Assembly: GCF_009749405.1 (NCBI RefSeq)
Contig: NZ_WBIQ01000009.1
Location: 274,355 to 338,354, forward strand
Direction of reading: 5' to 3'
DNA from: Agromyces lapidis
GTDB taxonomy: Bacteria > Actinomycetota > Actinomycetes > Actinomycetales > Microbacteriaceae
DNA length: 64,000 bases
Shown: positions 55,541 to 63,972 of the stretch, piece after piece
Position numbering within the stretch: position 1 is the first letter of the stretch
Layout of the letters: every line of letters starts with the position of its first letter
Position numbers and translations under genes: made by a program
The notes under the pieces: model-generated
Databases searched by the model: none
What the model was told of the DNA's origin: nothing
Seen by the model: only the letters and a program-made list of their open reading frames with translations

Positions 55541-56167
55541 ATGAAGGACGAGCAGCAGCGAGCGAAGATGTGGACACGCGCGACCGAGATCGTCGGCGTC
55601 TTCCTACTGTCGATCACGGCGGTGCTCACGGCGTGGTGCGGATTCGAGTCGTCGAAGTGGGGCGGTGAGATGTCGATCGCGTTCAGCCAGGCGTCGAGCG
55701 CGCGTATCACCGCGGCGTCCGCGGAGGGAGCGGCCCGCGACGCGAGAGCGTTCGACCTGACGGTCTACGGCGCGTACGTCGAGGCCGTCGGCGGCGGCAA
55801 CCAGGAGCTCGCCGACTACATCAGCGCCCGGTTCACGCCCGAGTTCCAGGTCGCCTACGACGCCTGGAGCGCCGACGGCATGGTCGAGAACGGCCCGTTC
55901 GCGAGGCCCGAGTACGTGCCGGAAGGCACCGTCGAGGCCGAGGAGGCGAGCGCCCGCGCCGACGCGAAGTTCGAGGAAGCCCTCGAGAACAACGCACGGG
56001 GCGACCGCTACTCGCTGCTCACGGTGCTCTTCGCGCTCGTGCTCTTCCTCACCGCGATGTCGCAGCGCGAGAACCCGACCTGGGTGTCGCGCACGCTGCT
56101 CGGACTCGCGCTCGTCGTCGCCGTTGTCGGCATCGTCATCATGTCGACGTTCCCCGTGATCATCTAG
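55541..56167 (+). CDS. hypothetical membrane protein
   Basis: 208 residues starting after a strong GGAGGAGG-type ribosome site. One N-terminal membrane helix (EIVGVFLLSITAVLTAWCGF, about 16-35), a helical loop of about 115 residues with Ala/Glu-rich segments (EEASARADAKFEEALENNAR), then two C-terminal helices (SLLTVLFALVLFLTAM and LLGLALVVAVVGIVIMS). The shape is reminiscent of uncharacterised three-helix envelope proteins; I do not recognise a named family. It is flanked by the half copy and a full copy of the palindromic element. Confidence 0.7.
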   Translation: MKDEQQRAKMWTRATEIVGVFLLSITAVLTAWCGFESSKWGGEMSIAFSQASSARITAASAEGAARDARAFDLTVYGAYVEAVGGGNQELADYISARFTPEFQVAYDAWSADGMVENGPFARPEYVPEGTVEAEEASARADAKFEEALENNARGDRYSLLTVLFALVLFLTAMSQRENPTWVSRTLLGLALVVAVVGIVIMSTFPVII

Positions 56168-56204
56168 TCGCAGCCGTCGACGAGCGCGTCGCTCAGGAGT
56201 GCAT

Positions 56205-56277
56205 CCGCACAATTCAGGATGTGCCGGTCGCCGGTGCCCGCACGAGACCCGTCGACGCGCTCATCCTGAATTGCGCG
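56205..56277. repeat. palindromic element, copy 3
   Basis: Arms at 56206-56221 and 56262-56277 pair with one mismatch, including the perfect CAATTCAGGATG / CATCCTGAATTG. CCGCACAAT begins at 56205 and CGCTCATCCTG at 56258, the same 53-bp offset as copy 2. It lies 37 bases after the stop of the membrane-protein gene. Confidence 0.8.
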
Positions 56278-56371
56278 GCCACCCGCGCCCGTTCACCTCG
56301 CGGCAAGGCGCGGGCCATGTCGCACTCCTACCGTTGCGTCCCGACAGATCTCCTCTGAAAGGACCAGCTGC

Positions 56372-58306
56372 ATGGCCTCCGCCTCCCTGCCGGCGAAACG
56401 CGCACTCATCTCGCTCGTCGGCGCCGGTGTCGCTCTCACCGCCTTCCTGTACGTGCCGCCGGCGCACGCGGCCGGGGGCTCGCTGAGCCTCGATGTCGCA
56501 ACCATCGCCGCCGACGAGACGGTCGAGATCACCTTCGACGCGGGCGAGGCGGTGCACGAGCGCAACTGGATCGGCATCTACCGCGACGGCGTGATGCCCG
56601 GCGGCCCGGCGTCCCTCGACTGGCGCTACGTGCCCGAGCCGAGCGGCACGGTCTCGTGGGGTCCGTCCGCTCGCGACGGCTGGACGCACAACACCGCGAC
56701 CATGGGCGCGGGCGACTACGACGTCTACCTGCTCGAAGACGACGGCTACGGCGTGCTCGCCGGCCCGATCGATCTCACCGTCACCGGCGAGCCGACCGAG
56801 CCGACGACGCCGCCCGCCGATCCGAAGCCCGAGGTCGACGGGGTGAGCGAGCTCGACGTGCTCGCGTTCAACGTCTGGCACGGCGGCACCCAGATCCCGA
56901 ACGGCGCGCAGGAGATCGCCGACATCATCCGCGAGACCGACGCCGATGTCACGTTCCTGCCCGAGGTGGGGCAGGCGCCCGCGCAGGTCGCCGAGCTGCT
57001 CGGCTACGAGCACCTCATCGCGACCGACACGGGCGTCGTCTCGCGCTACCCGATCGTCTCGAGCGACACGATCGACCGCTGGTGGACGAAGGCCGTGATC
57101 GACGTGCACGGCACCGAGGTCGTCGTGTACGGCGGCCACCTCGAGTACCGCTGGTACACCACGTACCTGCCGCGCGGCTACGGCGGCGAGATCCACGGCG
57201 ACTGGCCGTCGGGCTGGAACACCTGGAACAAGTTGGATGCCCCGGTCACCGACGTGGAGCAGATCCTCGCGGCGAACGTGCAGTCCGGGAGGCCCGCGAC
57301 CGCTGCCGACCTCGTCGAGGACATCGCCGCCGAGCGCGCGGCCGGCCGCATCGCGATCGTCGGCGGCGACTTCAACGAGCCCTCGGCGCAGGACTGGACT
57401 GCGGCGACGGCCGACCTTCAAGACCACAACGGCGTCGTGGTCGAGTGGCAGACCACGCAGACCCTGCTCGACGGCGGACTCGTCGACGCGTACCGCGAGG
57501 TGTTCCCCGACCCGGTCGCGAACCCCGGCATCACCTGGCCGTCCGACAACGAGCGGTTCCCCACCTCCTCGCTGACCTGGGCGCCCGAGGCCGACGAGCG
57601 CGACCGCATCGACTACATCTTCGCGACCCCCGACGAGCGGCTCGCGATCGACGATGCCGCCGTCGTCGGCCCGCAGTCGAGCATCGTGCGCAACGAGCGG
57701 GTCGACGACGACAGCGCCGACGAGATCCTCACGCCCGACGCCGTCTGGCCGAGCGACCACAAGGCGGTCCTCGCCGAGTTCCGCGTCTGCGATGAGGGAT
57801 GCGACGACGGCGAGCCGGCCGCGCCGGTCATCGAGCTCGGAGCGGGCTCCGTCGCCGCCGGTGCGACGATCGCCATCTCGGGCAGCGGCTTCGCGCCGGG
57901 CACCGAGCTGCGGGTCGAACTGCACTCGACGCCGGTGCTGCTGGGCACGGTGACGGCCGACGACGTCGGCGCGTTCCAGGCGACCGTGACGATCCCCGCC
58001 GACACCGCGCCCGGAGCGCACACGGTCGTCGTGACCGGCGACGGCGACGTCAGCGCCTCCGCCGAGCTCACCGTGACGGCCGCGGCAGGCGGCGTCGAGA
58101 CTCCCGGTGGGGAGGCGCCGGGCGATGGCGGCTCCGGCGGCACCGATCCGGACGCCGAGCCCGCGGGCTCCGCGTCGGGCTCCGAGTCAGGCGACCTCGC
58201 CAGCACCGGCACCGACGTCCTCCCCGTCGTGATCGGTGGCGCCCTCCTGCTCGGCTCGGGCCTCGTGCTGCTGCTCGCGCGACGTCGCCGCAACGGAGCC
58301 GCGTAG
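56372..58306 (+). CDS. sortase-anchored endonuclease/exonuclease/phosphatase-fold protein
   Basis: 644 residues. A signal peptide (about 1-33, LVGAGVALTAFLYVPPAHAA) is followed by a beta-sandwich domain (35-140), a Pro-rich linker, and an EEP catalytic domain at about 158-470. EEP residues are visible in VLAFNVWHGG, FLPEVGQ, GGDFNEPSA and WPSDHKAVLAEF. An Ig-like domain follows (480-570), then a Gly/Asp-rich spacer and LASTG (about 609-613), a membrane helix and RRRR, the class E sortase signal. It is likely a cell-wall-linked nuclease, phosphodiesterase or phosphatase that recovers phosphate or nucleotides. No sortase gene is nearby. Confidence 0.9.
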   Translation: MASASLPAKRALISLVGAGVALTAFLYVPPAHAAGGSLSLDVATIAADETVEITFDAGEAVHERNWIGIYRDGVMPGGPASLDWRYVPEPSGTVSWGPSARDGWTHNTATMGAGDYDVYLLEDDGYGVLAGPIDLTVTGEPTEPTTPPADPKPEVDGVSELDVLAFNVWHGGTQIPNGAQEIADIIRETDADVTFLPEVGQAPAQVAELLGYEHLIATDTGVVSRYPIVSSDTIDRWWTKAVIDVHGTEVVVYGGHLEYRWYTTYLPRGYGGEIHGDWPSGWNTWNKLDAPVTDVEQILAANVQSGRPATAADLVEDIAAERAAGRIAIVGGDFNEPSAQDWTAATADLQDHNGVVVEWQTTQTLLDGGLVDAYREVFPDPVANPGITWPSDNERFPTSSLTWAPEADERDRIDYIFATPDERLAIDDAAVVGPQSSIVRNERVDDDSADEILTPDAVWPSDHKAVLAEFRVCDEGCDDGEPAAPVIELGAGSVAAGATIAISGSGFAPGTELRVELHSTPVLLGTVTADDVGAFQATVTIPADTAPGAHTVVVTGDGDVSASAELTVTAAAGGVETPGGEAPGDGGSGGTDPDAEPAGSASGSESGDLASTGTDVLPVVIGGALLLGSGLVLLLARRRRNGAA

Positions 58307-58349
58307 ACCGGATCGGGGCCGCGCCGCATCGGCGACCGGGCTCGACGGG

Positions 58350-58703
58350 TCAGCCGAGCGCGTCCACGAACGTGAGCTGCGAGCCGTCCTCTTCGATCAG
58401 GGGTGCGAGCGCGGCGTTGAAGACCGCCCCGTGCGGCGCGGCGAGATGGTCGGCGAAGGCCGCGGCATCCCGATACGTCTCGGTGACGATGAAGCGGCGG
58501 CCCACCGGTGCCGGACCGGGCGTGACGCCGAGCGTCGTGCCCGCGTCGAGCACGGGCACGGTCGCGACCCTGAGCGGCGTGAACTCGAGGCATCCCGGTT
58601 CTCGACGCACCTCGGCGGTGAGCGCGAGGAGGAGGCGCTCGACCTCCTCCTCGCGCCCCGGCCGGGCGGTGAACTCGGCGATGAGCTGTACGGGTCGCGT
58701 CAT
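58350..58703 (-). CDS. antibiotic-biosynthesis monooxygenase (ABM) domain protein
   Basis: 117 residues, ferredoxin-like ABM fold: VQLIAEFTARPGREEEVERL, REPGCLEFTP and VTETYRDAAAFADHLAAPH. Related proteins are quinol monooxygenases or LsrG-like isomerases. It is the last gene of the sugar ABC operon, overlapping the ATPase stop (ATGA). In AI-2 uptake operons an ABM protein (LsrG) is the terminal enzyme, but the binding protein here is FrcB-like, so the link to sugar metabolism is open. Confidence 0.85.
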   Translation of the reverse strand: MTRPVQLIAEFTARPGREEEVERLLLALTAEVRREPGCLEFTPLRVATVPVLDAGTTLGVTPGPAPVGRRFIVTETYRDAAAFADHLAAPHGAVFNAALAPLIEEDGSQLTFVDALG

Positions 58704-59494
58704 GCCTGCGACGCGCCCGTCATGATCGCGACCGCGTCGGTCATCGAGTGCGACTCGGGCGTGATCGTCGCGGCGCGCTTGCCGAGCCGCTGGATGTGGA
58801 TGCGGTCGGCCACCTCGAACACGTGCGGCATGTTGTGCGAGATGAGGATCACGGGGATCCCCTGGTCGCGCAGTCGCTTCACGAGCTCGAGCACCTGGTT
58901 CGACTCGCGCACGCCGAGCGCCGCCGTCGGCTCGTCGAGCACGACGACCTTCGACCCGAACGCCGCGGCTCGGGCGACGGCGACGGCCTGGCGCTGGCCG
59001 CCCGACAGGTTCTCGACCGGCACGGTGACGTCCTGCAGGGTCGAGATGCCGAGCGAGGTGAGCTGCTCGCGCGCCTGCTTGCGCATGCCCTTCTGGTCGA
59101 CGACGCGGAACACCGAGCCGAGGATGCCCTTCATGCGCACCTCGCGGCCGAGGAACAGGTTCGACGCGACGTCGAGCGCGGGCGAGACGGCGAGGTTCTG
59201 GTACACCGTCTCGATGCCGGCGGCGCGCGCGTCCTGCGGTCGTTTGAAGTGCACGGGCTGCCCGTCGAGGAAGATCTCGCCCTCGTCGGGCACGTAGGCG
59301 CCGGTGAGGCACTTGATGAGCGTCGACTTGCCGGCGCCGTTGTCGCCGATCACGGCGAGCACCTCGCCCGGGTAGAGCTCGAGGCTGACCCCGTCGAGGC
59401 CGACGACCCGGCCGAAGGTCTTCACGAGCCGGCGTGCCTGCAGCACCGGGGTGCGGGTCTCCGTTGCCGCCCCTGCGGGCGTTGCGATGGTCAT
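58700..59494 (-). CDS. frcA: sugar ABC importer ATP-binding protein, FrcA-like
   Basis: 264 residues, a single ATPase domain: Walker A GDNGAGKST (about 49-57), signature LSGGQRQ, Walker B VVLDEPTAALG, H-loop ISHNMPH. Most sugar ATPases of the RbsA class have two domains and about 500 residues; the single-domain form is the FrcA type of fructose importers. It overlaps the permease gene upstream and the ABM gene downstream by 4 bases each. Confidence 0.9.
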   Translation of the reverse strand: MTIATPAGAATETRTPVLQARRLVKTFGRVVGLDGVSLELYPGEVLAVIGDNGAGKSTLIKCLTGAYVPDEGEIFLDGQPVHFKRPQDARAAGIETVYQNLAVSPALDVASNLFLGREVRMKGILGSVFRVVDQKGMRKQAREQLTSLGISTLQDVTVPVENLSGGQRQAVAVARAAAFGSKVVVLDEPTAALGVRESNQVLELVKRLRDQGIPVILISHNMPHVFEVADRIHIQRLGKRAATITPESHSMTDAVAIMTGASQA

Positions 59495-60564
59495 TTGCGT
59501 ACCTTCCGAATCCACTGGTCGACCGAGACGGCCACGATGATGAGCACGCCGACCGCGAAGGTCTGCCAGAGCACGTCGAGCCCGGCGAGCGAGAGCCCGT
59601 TGCGGAACACGCCGACGATGAGCGCGCCGAGCAGGGTTCCCCACACGGTTCCGCGGCCGCCGAAGAGGCTCGTGCCGCCGATGACGACGGCGGTGATCGA
59701 GTCGAGGTTGAGCTCGGCGCCCGCGTTCGGCGAGGCGGCGTTGGTGCGGCCGATCTGGATCCACGCGGCGAGCGCGAGGATCGCGCCGGCGGTGAGGTAG
59801 ACGCTCATGAGCACGCGGTTGACGCTGATGCCGGCCAGGCGCGCGGCCTCGGGGTCGTCGCCGACCGCGTAGACGTGCCGCCCCCATGCGGTCTTCGACA
59901 GGATCAGTGCGATCGCCACGTAGAGCAGCAGCATGAGCAGCACGCCGACCGTGAAGTTGACGCCGCCGATGTCGAACGTCGAGCCCGTCCAGGTGAGCAG
60001 TTCTGGCATCTCGCCGCCGCGCACCGTCGCACCGCCCGAGTAGAGCAGGGTGAGCGCGACGAAGATGCTGAGCGTGCCGAGGGTGACGATGAACGGCGGC
60101 AGCTTGAGCCGCGTCACGAGCACGCCGTTGAGCGCGCCGGCGGCGAGCCCGACGATGAGCCCGAGCAGCAGCGCCAGCACGGCGGGGACGCCCTGGTTCA
60201 CGCTGGTCTGCGCGATCACCATCGAGCTCAGCACCATGGCCGCGCCGACCGAGAGGTCGATGCCCGCGGTCAGGATGACGAGCGTCTGCGCGACGGCGAG
60301 GGTGCCGACGACGGCGACCTGCTGGGTGATGAGCGAGAGGTTCGCCGGGTTGAGGAACCGGTCGTTGAGCAGTCCGAAGACGATGACCGCGATGACGAGC
60401 ACGATCGCCGGGCTGATCGCCGGGTAGCGGTGCAGGACGTTGCGGATGCGGCTGAGCGGGGTGGATCGGTCGAGGAACTCCTCGGCCAGGTCGAGCGCCG
60501 AGGTCGGCGGCCCGCTGGCGGGCTGGCCCGGCGCGGGCGCCGGTTCGGTGGTGTGCTGACTCAC
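59491..60564 (-). CDS. frcC: sugar ABC importer permease, FrcC-like
   Basis: 357 residues from the GTG at 60564, which has GGAG upstream. RbsC/FrcC family with about ten helices. VVGTLAVAQTLVILTAGIDLSVGA is the family signature (shown in part: LVILTAGIDLSVGA), and the coupling loop YAVGDDPEAARLAGI is intact. The first 45 residues are a hydrophilic Pro-rich cytoplasmic tail. It is second in the frcBCA order, 151 bases after the binding-protein gene with a nested hairpin between. Confidence 0.9.
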   Translation of the reverse strand: MSQHTTEPAPAPGQPASGPPTSALDLAEEFLDRSTPLSRIRNVLHRYPAISPAIVLVIAVIVFGLLNDRFLNPANLSLITQQVAVVGTLAVAQTLVILTAGIDLSVGAAMVLSSMVIAQTSVNQGVPAVLALLLGLIVGLAAGALNGVLVTRLKLPPFIVTLGTLSIFVALTLLYSGGATVRGGEMPELLTWTGSTFDIGGVNFTVGVLLMLLLYVAIALILSKTAWGRHVYAVGDDPEAARLAGISVNRVLMSVYLTAGAILALAAWIQIGRTNAASPNAGAELNLDSITAVVIGGTSLFGGRGTVWGTLLGALIVGVFRNGLSLAGLDVLWQTFAVGVLIIVAVSVDQWIRKVRK

Positions 60565-60639
60565 GTTGATACTCCGTCGTGTCGGTCGGTGCGGTGGTGC
60601 GAGGGGCGGGATGCCGCGGAGCGGCGTCGCCCGTGCGTT

Positions 60640-60695
60640 CGGTGCGGGCCGGGGAGGAACGGGATGCCGGAGCATCCGTCACCCGACCCGCACCG
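60640..60695 (-). promoter_or_regulatory. nested hairpin between binding-protein and permease genes
   Basis: The outer stem CGGTGCGGG (60640-60648) / CCCGCACCG (60687-60695) contains an inner stem GGATGC/GCATCC (60662-60667, 60672-60677). It begins 20 bases after the frcB stop. Such structures commonly raise binding-protein mRNA over permease mRNA by partial termination or 3' protection. Confidence 0.6.
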
Positions 60696-60715
60696 GGTTG
60701 CAGCGGCTGGCGCGA

Positions 60716-61810
60716 TCAGCCCCAGCAGATCTCGCCGGCCTCGGCGGTGTCGATCGACTCGACGCCGTCCTGGGGGTCGTCGGTGACGAGCGCGACGCCG
60801 GTGTTGAAGAAGTCGAGGCCGTCGCTGGTCTCGGGCTTCTCGCCGGTCTCCACGAGGTCGAAGATCGCCTGCACGCCGAGGTCGGCCATCTTCACCGGGT
60901 ACTGCTGGCTCGTCGCGCCGATCACGCCGTCGGCGACGTTCTGCACGCCCGCGCAGCCGCCGTCGACCGAGACGACGATGAGGTCGTCGGTCGTGCCGGC
61001 CGCCTTGAACGCCTCGTAGGCGCCGTAGGCGGCGGGCTCGTTGATCGTGTAGACGACGTTGATGTCGGGGTTCTGCGACAGCAGCGTCTCGGCGGCGGTG
61101 CGGCCGCCGTCTTCGGCGCCCTGGGATGCCTCGTTGCCGACGATCTCGTAGTCACCGCCCGAGTAGCTGCCGGTCTTCGCCTCGTCGCCGTTCTTGGTGT
61201 CGTCGGCGAGGTCGATGCCCATGCCGTCCAGGAACCCCTGGTCGCGGTTCACGTCGACCGAGACGACCTTGTCGTCGAACAGGTCGATCATCGCGATCGT
61301 CGCCTTCTCGCCGTCGAGCTTCGCGGCGGTCCACTCGCCGATCTCCTGGCCGGCGAGGAAGTTGTCGGTCGCGAAGGTGATGTCGACGGCCTCGGGATCG
61401 GCGGGCGGGGTGTCGAGGGCGATGACGTAGAGACCGGCGTCGCGGGCCTTGATGAGGGCGTCCTCGACGCCGGGCCCGTTCGGGGTGATCAGAATGCCGG
61501 CGTCGCCCTTCGAGATGGCATTCTCGATCGCCTGGATCTGGGTGTCCTCGTCGCCGTCCTCCTTGCCCGCGGCCAGCGTGAGTTCGACGCCGAGCTTGTC
61601 GGCGGCGGTCTTCGCGCCGTCCTGCATCGCGACGAAGAACGGGTTGGTCGTCGTCTTCACGATGAGCGAGACGCCGATCTCGTCGTCGGCGCCCGACGCG
61701 CTCGAGCCGTTGCCCGACGCGCAGCCCGTGAGGGCGAAGGCGGCTGCTGCGGTGATCGAGACGCCGGCGATCAGTCGACGGCGGAGCCCGCCGGTTGCTG
61801 CGTGATTCAT
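60716..61810 (-). CDS. frcB: sugar ABC importer binding lipoprotein, FrcB-like
   Basis: 364 residues from ATG 61810. The lipobox ALTGC has its cysteine at residue 30. The mature part is a class I periplasmic sugar-binding fold. The stretches INEPAAYGAYEAFKAAG, VSVDGGCAGVQNVADGVIGA and TSQQYPVKMADLG, plus the C-terminal CWG, closely follow rhizobial FrcB as I remember it. D-fructose (or a related hexose) is therefore the likely ligand. The gene is divergent from a LacI regulator, with a dyad in the spacer. Confidence 0.9.
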   Translation of the reverse strand: MNHAATGGLRRRLIAGVSITAAAAFALTGCASGNGSSASGADDEIGVSLIVKTTTNPFFVAMQDGAKTAADKLGVELTLAAGKEDGDEDTQIQAIENAISKGDAGILITPNGPGVEDALIKARDAGLYVIALDTPPADPEAVDITFATDNFLAGQEIGEWTAAKLDGEKATIAMIDLFDDKVVSVDVNRDQGFLDGMGIDLADDTKNGDEAKTGSYSGGDYEIVGNEASQGAEDGGRTAAETLLSQNPDINVVYTINEPAAYGAYEAFKAAGTTDDLIVVSVDGGCAGVQNVADGVIGATSQQYPVKMADLGVQAIFDLVETGEKPETSDGLDFFNTGVALVTDDPQDGVESIDTAEAGEICWG

Positions 61811-61839
61811 CGATGAATCTCCTCTGGTGTGGGGGACCC

Positions 61840-61856
61840 GTTGTCCTCCTGACAAC
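61840..61856. promoter_or_regulatory. probable LacI operator between frcB and its regulator
   Basis: The perfect arms GTTGTC (61840-61845) and GACAAC (61851-61856) are separated by CTCCT. It is 29 bases before the frcB ATG, with a further GTTGTCAGA half-site at 61936-61944 inside the regulator's first codons. TATAGT at 61891-61896 could be the -10 of the regulator gene. Confidence 0.65.
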
Positions 61857-61927
61857 GATGTCAAAGGTAGGTCTAGTCGATCACCATGTGTATAGTCAAG
61901 TCCAACGAGCACATTGGAGACCGAAAC

Positions 61928-62989
61928 GTGACACCGTTGTCAGAGTCGGAGCCCGCAGCGGGCGACACCCGATCGCGACCCACCATGCGACACGTCGCCG
62001 CACTCGCGGGCGTCGGCGTGAAGACCGTCTCGCGCGTCATCAACGGCGAGCCCAATGTCTCGGCCGCGACGATCGAGAAGGTCAACGCCGCCGCCCGCAA
62101 GCTCGACTACCAGCCCGACCTGCACGCCGGCAACCTCCGTCGAGCCGACGGCCGCACCCGCACCCTCGGGCTCCTCGTCGGCAGCGTCGACAACCCCTTC
62201 GCCGGCGCCGTGCATCGCGCCGTCGAAGACGCGGCGGCCGACCGGGGCGTGGCCGTGTTCGCCTCGAGCCTCGACGACGACCCGGCCCGCGAGCAGGAGG
62301 CGGTCGCGGCGTTCCTCCGTCGCCGGGTCGACGGCCTCATCCTCACCACGGTCTCCGAGAGCCAGGCTTACCTCGCGCCCGAGTTGCGCCGCGGCACCCC
62401 CGTCGTCTTCGTCGACCGCGAGCCCGCGGGCCTCACCTCCGACTCCGTCGTCAGCGACAACGCCGATGGGGCGGCGCTCGCCACCCGGCACCTGCTCGAG
62501 CACGGCCATCGCCGCCTCGCCTACCTCGGCGACCGGGCCGGAATCCAGACTGCGCGCGAGCGCCGTCGTGGATTCCTCGAAGAGCTCGGCCGGGCCGGCG
62601 TCGCGACACGTGACCTCCCGGTCGTCGAAGGACTGCACGACGAGGCGACCGCCCGCGAGGCCACCCTCGCCCTGTTCGCGGGCGACCAGCCGCCGACCGC
62701 GATCTTCAGCTCGCAGAACCTCGTGACGATCGGCGTGATCCGGGCGCTTCGCGAACTCGGTCGGCACCACGACACCGCGCTCGTCGGCTTCGACGACGTA
62801 CCGCTCGGCGACCTGCTCGATCCCGGCATCACCGTCGTGGCGCAGCATCCGCAGGAGATCGGCCGCCTCGCCGCCGAACGCGTCTTCGCCCGCCTCGACG
62901 GCGACGAGGCGCCCGCGCTGCGCACGGTCGTGCCCACGACGCTCATCGTGCGCGGATCGGGCGAGCTGCCGCCGAAGGCCGAGCGGTGA
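61928..62989 (+). CDS. LacI-family transcriptional regulator of the fructose locus
   Basis: 353 residues from the GTG at 61928 with GGAG eight bases upstream. HTH and hinge: MRHVAALAGVGVKTVSRVIN (about 20-39), then AARKLDYQPDLHAGNLR. The effector domain shows DGLILTTVSE, PVVFVDREP and TALVGFDDVPLGDLLDPGIT. Divergent from frcB and coupled to the kinase gene by GTGA, it most likely responds to fructose or its phosphate. Confidence 0.92.
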   Translation: MTPLSESEPAAGDTRSRPTMRHVAALAGVGVKTVSRVINGEPNVSAATIEKVNAAARKLDYQPDLHAGNLRRADGRTRTLGLLVGSVDNPFAGAVHRAVEDAAADRGVAVFASSLDDDPAREQEAVAAFLRRRVDGLILTTVSESQAYLAPELRRGTPVVFVDREPAGLTSDSVVSDNADGAALATRHLLEHGHRRLAYLGDRAGIQTARERRRGFLEELGRAGVATRDLPVVEGLHDEATAREATLALFAGDQPPTAIFSSQNLVTIGVIRALRELGRHHDTALVGFDDVPLGDLLDPGITVVAQHPQEIGRLAAERVFARLDGDEAPALRTVVPTTLIVRGSGELPPKAER

Positions 62990-63960
62990 CGGGCGGCACG
63001 ACGGCGGGCAGGCGAGCTCGCCGCACGCGGGTGACCGTCATCGGCGACGCACTCATCGACGAGCTGCGCGACCCGAAGGGCTCGCGCGAGTTCGTCGGCG
63101 GTGCCGCGCTGAACGTCGCGGTGGGCCTGTCTCTTCTCGGTGACGACGTGACGCTCGTCGCCATGGTCGGCGACGACGAGGCGGGCCGGCGCATCCGTTC
63201 GTACCTCGCCGACTACGGCGTGCGGCTCGTGGCGACCCCGTCGGCCCTCGGCACGTCGCGCGCGATCTCCGACCGCCGAGACGGCGAGCCGCGCTACGAG
63301 TTCAATGACGCCGCGAGGCGGCGGCGGCTCGACTTCGACGCTGCGGCGCGTTCGGCGATCGCCGCGGCCGACCTCGTCGTGGTGAGCTGTTTCCCCTTCG
63401 ACGATGCGCAGCAGCTCGACGCCCTCGTCGGTGCGATCGACGAGCCCGAGCACCGTCTCGTCGTCGACGGCAACCCGCGCGAAGGCATGCTGCGCGACCG
63501 TGCCGCGTTCCTCGCGGGATTCGAGCGCGTCGCCGCGCGCGCCATGCTCGTGAAGGTCGGCGATGAAGACGCCGCACTCCTGCTCGGCGACGGGCTCGAC
63601 GCGTTCGTCGCGCGCCTGCGAGGTGCTGCGTCCGTCGACGCCCCGGATGCCTCGCGCACCCGCCCGCTCGCCGTGCTGGCCACCGCCGGGCGCGAGGGTG
63701 CGGCGGTGCATCACGGAGGGTTGCACGTGCACGCCGACATCGCCTCGCTGCCCGGCCCGGTGATCGACACGATGGGGGCGGGCGATGCGACCCTGTCGGC
63801 CGTCGCGCACCACATCGGCGATGGCGGGCTGCCCGTCGACGAGGCATCCTGGTCGCTCGCCCTCGACGCGGCGATGACGATCGCGGCCGCGACCGTGCGA
63901 CATGAGGGCGCGCTGCTGCGCGTGCCTGCCAGGGAGGCCGCGGGGCAGCTCGGCAGCTGA
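62986..63960 (+). CDS. PfkB-family carbohydrate kinase, probable fructokinase
   Basis: 324 residues from a GTG overlapping the LacI stop. FVGGAALNVAVGLSLLGDDV (about 38-57) is the N-terminal PfkB signature and VIDTMGAGDATLSAVAHH the C-terminal one, with the catalytic Asp in GAGDA. It phosphorylates the sugar delivered by the FrcBCA importer; in rhizobia the frc locus likewise has a kinase gene (frcK). The usual second glycine of the motif is kept and no residue looks lost. Confidence 0.9.
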   Translation: MTGGTTAGRRARRTRVTVIGDALIDELRDPKGSREFVGGAALNVAVGLSLLGDDVTLVAMVGDDEAGRRIRSYLADYGVRLVATPSALGTSRAISDRRDGEPRYEFNDAARRRRLDFDAAARSAIAAADLVVVSCFPFDDAQQLDALVGAIDEPEHRLVVDGNPREGMLRDRAAFLAGFERVAARAMLVKVGDEDAALLLGDGLDAFVARLRGAASVDAPDASRTRPLAVLATAGREGAAVHHGGLHVHADIASLPGPVIDTMGAGDATLSAVAHHIGDGGLPVDEASWSLALDAAMTIAAATVRHEGALLRVPAREAAGQLGS

Positions 63961-63972
63961 CGCCCCGCCGCG

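Noticed and set aside
56205..56277. Simple terminator for the upstream membrane-protein gene
   Set aside because: The loop of 40 bases is far too long for an intrinsic terminator and no T-run follows. The fixed spacing shared with other copies argues for a repeat element.
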